Below, in pieces: positions 60,401 through 64,000 of a stretch of DNA of 64,000 nt (positions are counted from its first letter, which is position 1; each line of letters begins with the position of its first letter). The notes beneath the pieces are model-generated. The model ran no database searches. It was not told the origin of the DNA and saw nothing but the letters and a program-made list of their open reading frames with translations. The DNA is from Rugalucina vietnamica (Eukaryota; Mollusca; Bivalvia; Lucinida; Lucinidae), in contig OZ024882.1 of NCBI GenBank assembly GCA_964017185.1, forward strand, positions 41,771,431 to 41,835,430, in the 5' to 3' direction. Made by a program: the position numbers and the translations under genes.

Positions 60401-63400
60401 AGGATTTCCTATTTTTTGTGAAGACAGCGCCTATTTTTTCTGATAAGTTTGGAGTCTTATTCGTTGAATAGTGAAAAGAAAGTGTGGTGCGCGCATTCAA
60501 ATAAGTACTGCGCGCAGTGGGTTAAAAGTTGAAGGGTAACCCCAAAAAATCACTCCGCATCGTGATCGGCCATTGATCGGTTTGGCCGATCACTGTTTCA
60601 AGTAACACTTTCTCAATGAAATAAAAACCACAAAACTCGATATGGCTTCTATGTTTCTTGGTTTCATCTTAGCTGACAATGCTCGCCATCTCCCTTAACA
60701 TGATGGCATTTGTGCCTGGCAAAATGAACAGACAACACCGTCCCTTTTTCTTATTTACTTAAATCACCCATGCAAGTGATTTGATAGATCAAAATAATCA
60801 CCTGAGGAAGTGATATTTAAGATAATTATATCAAACAAAGGGAAACAAATCTTATATCTTGTGACTGATTTATAAAAAAAATGTACTGCACAAGGTGATT
60901 TTCATAATCACCTGTTTAAGTAAGTGCTCTGACTGGTGCAATGCGATTCAGTATTTACGGTGCGGAGGAGTAAGGTTTGATACGGTGCAATGCGATGCGG
61001 TGCAGTGAGTATGCTTTGAGTACGATGCGACACGGTAAGGGGGCAATACGGTTGGGTAAGTTAGAACGGCGCGATGCAATACGGCGAGTACTATGTATAT
61101 GATACGGTACGGTAAGCATGGTGCGATACCTAGCGATGAACAATGTGCGATAAAGTACGGTAAAAACGGTGCGCAAGTACAGTGCGATACGTACGGTAAA
61201 TACGACGCGGCATGGTATGATACAGAATGGTTAGTACTGTGAGATATTTATCGAACGGTATGATTAGTACGGAGCGATACGCGTATCATCAGGCTTACCG
61301 TATCGCATAGTACTATCGCGCCGTATTTACCATACCGTATCGCATTGTACTTGCTGTACCGTACTTATCGAATCGTATCACACAAAATCGCACCATACTT
61401 AACGTACCGTACTTCCTGCACCAATTTTGCGGTGCCGCATCACACCGTATTTACCACTAGGTATCGCACCGTACTTAACGTACCATGCGACATTGAACTT
61501 TCGGAATTGTATCGCACCGTTCTAACGTACAGCACCGTATCGCATAGTACTCACCATATCGAAACACACATTACGGTACAGCATCATGTGATACGACGGT
61601 TACGGTAAGTACGGTGCGATAATATACAATATGTCACGGTGAGTAGGCTATGATGCGGTACGACACGATATGGTACGGTGTGATACGGTACGCAAAGTAC
61701 GGCGCGATACCGTTCGGTTTAAACGGTGCGATATGTTGCGTTAAGTCATTTGCGATAGGTTGATGTGGTACTGTAGAAACGGTAAATAAGGTACGGCATT
61801 CTAACGTACCGTATCGCATCGTAATTATTAAACCATATCGCTCCAAACTAATCGTACAGTATCCTACAGTTTCGTACTGTATCTACCGTGATTACCATAC
61901 TGTATCGCGCCTTACTTACCGTACCGTATCGCACTGTATTTGCAGTACCATATCACACCTTATAAATCGTACCTAATCGCATCGTTCTTAGTGTACCGAA
62001 TCGCACCCAATTCACCGATTGGTATCGCAACGTACTTATCGTATCACGCCGTACTCGCCGAATTGTGTCGCACCGGTCTGCGCCATAATAACCTAAGGCA
62101 CCGTATAGTATCGAAAACACCTTAATGTATCGTATCGTACTCGCAGCATACTCATCCCGCCGTATCTAAACTTACTGCGCCACACTGTACCCACCATAAA
62201 TACCACACCGCATCGCAATCGTTCATCGCAGATGACGTTTGTGTAGCTTACACGGTTTGTTGTACCATCATGACATGGGTCACTTCTATCGATGGCGGCG
62301 ACTGCAATCGAAAGTCAACAGCTATCCCGGTTTTTACAAAACGGTGTTGTAGTAACTACATGTAATTCATGTCTGTTTAACACATTTTTGTTTACTTTAA
62401 ATTATGATTTGTCAACCACCAATCTATAAGTCCCCTAAAACCAATATTTTTGAGAAAGGCAGTCTGAAAGATTAACGAAGCCATAGAGCAAATCCTATTT
62501 GGGTTTGGAATCTTAGTTCTAGACTTATATAAGAAAGAATGCGTATTTTCCGAAAAACTGTATTTTCATTTTGCTATTCCATGAAAACAATGGGTCACCA
62601 AAGTTTAATGTTTCCATTTCTGTTGACGTACTTGATGATGACGAATATCGTTAAACACCTCTCATCATGCGACTCTGTCTTGGTATGTCAGGCGTAAGCA
62701 AGCATGCACAAAAAATCGTGTTTCTCGTAGCCGAAATGGGCTATATATGCCCGTTAAGGCTAAAAAAGCCCAAAATCGACTTTTCCCTAACCTGATAGAC
62801 ACTGTGCGATCTATACCTGGTGTTCCTCTGAGTCCTGAGTACTTGCACCCGAAGTCCGAGGTGAAAGTCTTGTTCTCGGGAGTAACCGCTGACACCTTGC
62901 CGCCTAGAAATGCGATGTAAACTGTTAAACATGTCACTTTGAACATATAAGCACGTTATGAATAAAATGAATCCAATTGCGAAAATATCATGTTATATAC
63001 CTTACTACGTATATACTCGTATGTGTGTGTTATATACGTTACTACGTTACCTTTACACACACCACACATGTAGGGACAATCTTCCTTCACATTGGAGTAA
63101 CGATCACAGAACGAGGCTGGCCAATCACGACCACAGATCCAATTGTCTTCGGCTGGGCAGTCCACTAGAATCAAAAATTAAGCAGCATAAATATGCGTCA
63201 AACTATGATGCTGAATGTATTTTGAAGCTTAACATTCAAATAGAATCATTTTAGGTGCCAATGCTGTTTCTACTGAGACTAGGATGCCGAGAAGGGGCCA
63301 AGACCAATCCGACTTCCTTTACAACAATAGAGTAGCACGTAGCCAAGTTTTATACTATCTGACGATTTTAGACTGGGCAAAGGCATAAACTGACTTTACT

Positions 63401-63837
63401 CTATCTTGAAGACATTTTATATTCCAATCGACAGTGCAGTTTTGAAGCACCGTAGCGAAAATGTTTTATTCGAACCATGTACTGCCTTGTGTAGCGATAT
63501 GATCTTATTCAATAATCAGCACTATGTCCATGTAATAAATAATCCTTGCATACACTTTTACGTAGTAAAATTCGGGTGTACAGAGGTACAAGTATACATT
63601 TTTCTTATATTTGGTCAAAAGTATAGTTCTCGTTAGGACTACTTCGCCGCCCACAATAAGTGGAAAATACATAACTTTTGACTTTTGCAGCTTTGCAAAT
63701 ATCTGTATATTGCATGGTCGTGTTTTCGGGACACTTACATATTTCACACGACCTTCCTTTGTAGGATTTCGGGCATTTACAGGAGCAGGTACTCGGGTCT
63801 AACTCTCCTCTGTTGTAACATACTAGATCACCACAAT
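45231..63837 (-). CDS. ShKT/EGF-like mosaic extracellular protein (3' part, possibly partial at 5' end)
   Basis: Six minus-strand exons (63837-63739, 63164-63051, 62903-62817, 47235-47095, 46671-46570, 45406-45231) all have GT/AG ends and are phase 1 on both sides. They join in one frame: EGF, ShKT, linker, ShKT, EGF, ShKT, then a Thr/Asn/Pro-rich tail and TAA. ShKT domains show the six-cysteine pattern ending CPYMCGVC, CPVMCGLC and CPYMCGIC. EGF-like domains end in CSCKCPKSYKGRSCE and CKCSCRLPFTGDTCE. Such domains are disulfide-rich extracellular modules, common in secreted mollusc proteins; the role is unknown. The third and fourth exons are 15.6 kb apart, with a LINE, a 4.6-kb element and a motif-array block between. 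The upstream end may be off the window. Alternatively, the 62.8-kb exon starts a shorter secreted protein (see that entry). Confidence 0.7.
45565..45750. repeat. MITE family 2, diverged copy
   Basis: GTCCATGTAATGTATATCCC at the left and a GAAATTTTCATTTTTACAGC to TTGTATTGTATATG stretch at the right match the family. It lies in the last intron of the ShKT/EGF gene. Confidence 0.6.
45951..46525. mobile_element. Repeat H, intact copy with long inverted ends
   Basis: It begins CTACTGTCTATACACCATCT and ends with the complement. Inverted similarity extends about 150 bp inward, including GAAAATCGGTTCACAAATAA against TTAGTGAACCGATTTTCAAA. No coding capacity. It is the intact reference for the copy split at 37650-42640. 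Confidence 0.75.
46570..46671 (-). CDS. EGF-like domain exon
   Basis: After acceptor GTTTTACAG it encodes APCNGMKCSNGGTL and CKCSCRLPFTGDTCEY, then donor GTGCGT. It has six cysteines in EGF-like spacing and is phase 1-1. Repeat H ends 45 bases from its donor. Confidence 0.85.
46925..47057 (-). mobile_element. tRNA-derived SINE (family 3)
   Basis: The minus strand carries CTCCGTGGTGCAGTGGTTAG, a duplicated GTCACTCGTGGTTA and a B-box-like GTTTGATCCCGGGC. It lies 38 bases from the ShKT exon donor at 47095. Confidence 0.65.
47095..47235 (-). CDS. ShKT domain exon
   Basis: After acceptor TTTTTCCAG it encodes AECLEYGNKGADMLMCQSE, a Gly-rich loop, CGECERYF and DYCPVMCGLCD, then donor GTAAGTAA. Phase 1-1. 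A decayed duplicate of its first half lies just upstream at 47407-47480. Confidence 0.85.
47287..47480 (-). pseudogene. Decayed duplicate ShKT exon with in-frame 24-bp repeats
   Basis: On the minus strand VEYGNKVANMFTCQS matches the start of the neighbouring ShKT exon (LEYGNKGADMLMCQS). The rest of the domain is replaced by about five 24-bp units encoding VAYSKPDD or VAYSKQVY, open in frame until just before the true exon. Only one of the ShKT cysteines remains, and no clear acceptor precedes it. Each repeat unit contains TATAGTAAGC, which looks like a 5' splice site. It may be a dead exon or an alternative one. Confidence 0.6.
47579..48699. mobile_element. 1.1-kb TIR element with TA duplication
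   Basis: Ends TACTGGCTCCTTTGTTTCG and exact complement, flanked by TA on both sides. An internal hairpin lies at about 47646-47721 (GGGAGGTTGATAAGTTT and partner). It carries a family-3 SINE at 48195-48360. No transposase frame; Tc1/mariner-like by duplication only. Confidence 0.75.
48195..48360 (-). mobile_element. tRNA-derived SINE (family 3)
   Basis: The minus strand reads CTCCGTGGTGCAGTGGTTAA, then GTCACTCGCCTTG and B-box GTTCGATCCCGGGC, followed by the SINE body. It is not a functional tRNA gene: the cloverleaf is imperfect. Confidence 0.7.
48709..48848. repeat. Near-perfect hairpin MITE
   Basis: GTTAGAGTATG…CATACTCTAAC ends, with a long inner inverted repeat containing ATTATAGACCCGGGC and its complement around a short loop. 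Confidence 0.8.
49954..50189. repeat. MITE family 1 copy in right palindrome arm
   Basis: Counterpart of 41198-41432 in reverse orientation; the right end is slightly shortened. Confidence 0.75.
51460..51900 (-). mobile_element. Nested SINE pair in right palindrome arm
   Basis: Counterpart of 39470-39910. The inner family-1 SINE (51519-51785) is flanked by GGAGCTTGAAG and GGAGCTAGAAG, an 11-base target duplication with one change. The poly-A tail appears as a T run near 51519-51550. Confidence 0.8.
53474..53630. other. No gene seen
   Basis: Short AT-rich spacer; nothing recognised. Confidence 0.4.
53633..54005 (+). repeat. Repeat F, copy 1
   Basis: It begins AGGTTAGGGAAAAGTCGATT and matches 62795-62430 in reverse through CAGAAATGGAAACAT and GAAAATACAGTTTTTCGGAA. 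Its boundaries at the inner end are unclear. Confidence 0.7.
54006..54524. other. Short tandem repeat region, no gene
   Basis: About 54160-54310 holds two to three diverged units of about 65 bp (GAAACCCCGGTTTCAGAGG and GAAATCCCGGTATCAGAGG). No gene was recognised. Confidence 0.45.
55230..58751 (-). CDS. LINE ORF2: APE endonuclease and reverse transcriptase (1173 codons, uninterrupted)
   Basis: The polyprotein cuts target DNA and reverse-transcribes the element's RNA in place. Translation may start at residue 1 or at MAIGDAK (residue 55). A hydrophobic segment (71-94) is followed by GDVHPNPGQ (96-104), close to the 2A consensus DxExNPGP. The endonuclease spans about 133-355 with VHYNVNSI, SETWL, GDFN (270-273), SLIDI and YHCPI where SDHxPI is usual. 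The RT contains NYRPISLLS, CDVSKAFD (714-721), GVPQGSILGPLLF and FADD (801-804). The C-terminus has a C-x-C-x8-H-x4-H pattern (CRCGNIENAEHYLLHC). No stop or frameshift was seen, so the copy is young. The histidine-aspartate change in the last endonuclease motif (YHCPI) could weaken cleavage. Confidence 0.88.
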   Translation of the reverse strand: MMRRYSLALKFPLLCQLFFLLPICSNVMFTMSLSLHIKTDSQFKQYNEGLIVRKMAIGDAKLKIVTHNIKFIHDCLIVGAIVTFLTWLYILLILSGDVHPNPGQGSISSQSSSSGTSNESFSFLNTLNLSKHLSFVHYNVNSIVNKLDILSTELMDFDILAFSETWLHPNIQTTDLLIQDFKPPERKDRVTDPHGGVMIYVKDTLFYKRRHDLEPINVECIWIEIHLNHTRVLFGLFYRPPEANAAYFSSIEDSISLAMDTQIDNIIVTGDFNLDTLSYNTCRKVFGLCDLFSLYQTITEPTHYTENSSSLIDIILTSDKNNLIYSGVADPFLQQEIRYHCPIYGIFKYTKPTRKSFTRRVWSYDRGNYDLLRTKVANTDWDSLSDPDVNTHASNITNHLNALTTECIPNKTIRIRPSDSPWITTTIRKLIRKRKRAYQKAKQAGTQRLWNNFKKLRNKVIASIRLSKQQYYDNLSNKLKSKPLTSKDWWSTLKSFISPLSKSSVPTLEKDGLVYSDDTDKANLLNDFFRDQTLLDDSNAEVPNINCNVNSILSNLVITPEEVESVLKRLPLGKAVGTDDINNRTLRELAHELSYPVCSLINHSLRLGIFPDIWKDALVCPIPKGGNTASVSNYRPISLLSCLEKVPERVVFKHLYNHFRDNDILSPLQSGFVPGDSTTNQLTFLYNTFCKALDSEKEVRVVFCDVSKAFDRVWHKGLLCKLKAAGISGSLLSWFSSYLSGRRQRVVLPGTHSDWNYIQAGVPQGSILGPLLFLLYINDIVNDIGSNIRLFADDTSLFLVVENPDTAAETLNSDLEKISQWAKTWLVKFNPAKTESLLISRKIIQPAHPPLFMLNEQIQEVENHKHLGIHFDNDGNWHTHINYIKEKAWNRIKIMRKLKFQLDRKSLETIYTSFIRPILEYANEIWDNCTEYEQEDLEKIQREAARIATGTTKLISLENLNSEIGWETLDVRRKKQKLVLFYKMVNNLTPNYLTSLVPPTVSESSSYNLRNSNDIRTVNARTAQYFSSFLPSTIRAWNTLPEQIRNSSTISSFKYQLSQPNNCIPKYIYVGDRHAQILHTRLRTKCSSLNYDIFLRKLTDSPLCRCGNIENAEHYLLHCHMYHQQRNVMINSISQLCRVSVDVLLFGDCFLSYDTNTKIFLSVQKFIKDSKRF
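59277..59564 (-). CDS. LINE ORF1 N-terminal remnant (95 codons)
   Basis: Begins MSRTPAPITPASQGKKREL, is acidic and Ser/Thr-rich, then HIIIPESEMLKLSLMLKDTF and a stop. It lies 525 bp upstream of ORF2 on the same strand. LINE ORF1 proteins of this group are usually several hundred residues with coiled-coil or zinc-knuckle parts. Those are missing and the sequence before ORF2 is not a continuation, so an internal deletion is inferred. Confidence 0.6.
   Translation of the reverse strand: MSRTPAPITPASQGKKRELTSPEFDSDSKKNKLVLDIDSSEFNPSIDTDIEPQTMESDSSTGTGETPQSHIIIPESEMLKLSLMLKDTFKEYAYH
59905..62225. mobile_element. Motif-array block E (GGTACGGTGCGATAC family)
   Basis: Degenerate copies of GTGCGATACGGTA fill the region on alternating strands: plus at 59930-61280 (interrupted), minus at about 61285-61600, plus at about 61600-61800, minus at about 61805-62220. 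Outer ends could not be defined. A separate element is nested at 60118-60935. Confidence 0.65.
60118..60935. mobile_element. 818-bp TIR element nested in block E
   Basis: Perfect outer repeats CAGTCAGAGCACTTACTTAA and complement (about 29 bp, one interruption). GTGCAA flanks both sides (60112-60117 and 60936-60941), a 6-bp target duplication. GTGATT/AATCAC motifs recur near both ends. No coding capacity, so the family is undetermined. Confidence 0.8.
62226..62429. other. No gene seen
   Basis: Short spacer between block E and repeat F. Confidence 0.4.
62430..62795 (-). repeat. Repeat F, copy 2 (inverted)
   Basis: Reverse counterpart of 53633-54005. Its boundary TTAGGGAAAAGTCG falls about 20 bases beyond the donor of the 62.8-kb exon. 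Confidence 0.7.
62817..62903 (-). CDS. Linker exon, or signal-peptide first exon, of the ShKT/EGF gene
   Basis: Model 1: an internal phase 1-1 exon after acceptor TTTCTAG, encoding GKVSAVTPENKTFTSDFGCK and a short tail before donor GTATAG. The pyrimidine tract is poor. Model 2: translation starts at the ATG at 62944-62946. This gives MFKVTCLTVYIAFLGGKVSA, which has the form of a signal peptide with V-S-A cleavage, and the same donor joins the 47.2-kb ShKT exon in frame. That would make a complete secreted protein of about 180 residues. Only transcript data can separate the models. Confidence 0.45.
63051..63164 (-). CDS. ShKT domain exon
   Basis: After acceptor TTGATTCTAG it encodes LDCPAEDNWICGRDWPASFC, DRYSNVKEDCPYMCGVCK and donor GTAACG. 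Phase 1-1. If the donor were not used, the frame would run 32 residues to a stop at 62956. Confidence 0.82.
63515..63728. repeat. MITE family 2 copy next to a splice donor
   Basis: The right end (TGTATATTGCATGGTCGTGT) matches the family. It stops about ten bases from the GTAAGTGT donor of the EGF exon. Confidence 0.65.
63739..63837 (-). CDS. EGF-like domain exon
   Basis: After acceptor TCAATATTACAG it encodes DCGDLVCYNRGELDPSTC and SCKCPKSYKGRSCEI, then donor GTAAGTGT. Phase 1-1. A family-2 MITE begins only about ten bases beyond the donor. Confidence 0.82.
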
Positions 63838-64000
63838 CTGTAATATTGACGAGTTATGTAATATTTGACATGTATTTCTGAGCGGTCTTTGACCAAGTCT
63901 GAAACATAATGATCCGTGAAATCAAATATGTATAAATATGCCTTGAGCCTTGAAATTTCGGAGTCATGGCGATCAATGGTCTGTGTCAGCTATCAGAAAA

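Noticed and set aside
1-64000. Retrovirus, LTR element, Polinton or other capsid-bearing fossil
   Set aside because: No protease, integrase, capsid, envelope or protein-primed polymerase motifs and no LTR pair were seen. Both reverse transcriptases belong to LINEs.

Overview
The window is nuclear DNA of an animal, most likely a bivalve mollusc. The evidence is large AT-rich introns, tRNA-derived SINEs, hairpin MITEs, two LINEs, a ShKT/EGF mosaic gene and a nearly intronless class A GPCR. No ribosomal, organellar, bacterial, CRISPR or retrovirus-like sequence was recognised, and the species cannot be named from the sequence alone.

Three host genes can be supported. (1) A four-exon plus-strand gene (1948-11003) is complete. 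It encodes a 428-residue type II membrane protein with an extracellular carbohydrate-binding family-9-like (DOMON-type) domain. (2) A class A peptide-receptor-like GPCR (33740-35123, +) has its whole seven-helix region in one exon, with a probable 5' exon not located. (3) A minus-strand gene (63837 down to 45231) is built from phase 1-1 exons encoding alternating EGF-like and ShKT domains. It ends with a real stop and a polyA signal, and its 5' end may lie beyond the right edge.

Most of the rest is mobile DNA, often nested. From left to right: SINE and MITE copies upstream of gene 1; introns of gene 1 holding MITEs and three elements made of degenerate CGTA-type motif arrays (4021-5409, 6104-7283, 9038-10158); more motif-array elements (11328-15332); a 4.3-kb foldback element (15741-20047) inserted in one copy of a tandem duplication, so the other copy is an empty site; a degraded L1/Tx1-like LINE (21401-24667); a roughly 440-bp satellite split by a 2.0-kb TA-flanked element (26585-30690); and two short TTA/TAA-flanked elements just before the GPCR.

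From 37.9 to 53.5 kb two near-identical 4.6-kb TTAA-flanked elements lie in opposite orientation. They form a giant palindrome around a 6.3-kb loop that contains the last three exons of the ShKT/EGF gene. A CR1/L2-type LINE with an open 1173-codon ORF2 (54525-59690) and a 2.3-kb motif-array block (59905-62225) fill the gene's largest intron.

The most unusual pattern is a group of terminal-inverted-repeat elements with different sequences but one architecture. Each has short ends, dense degenerate short-motif arrays in both orientations, and (where ends can be read) 3-bp TTA or TAA duplications as expected for PIF/Harbinger-type insertion. No transposase for them is visible here.
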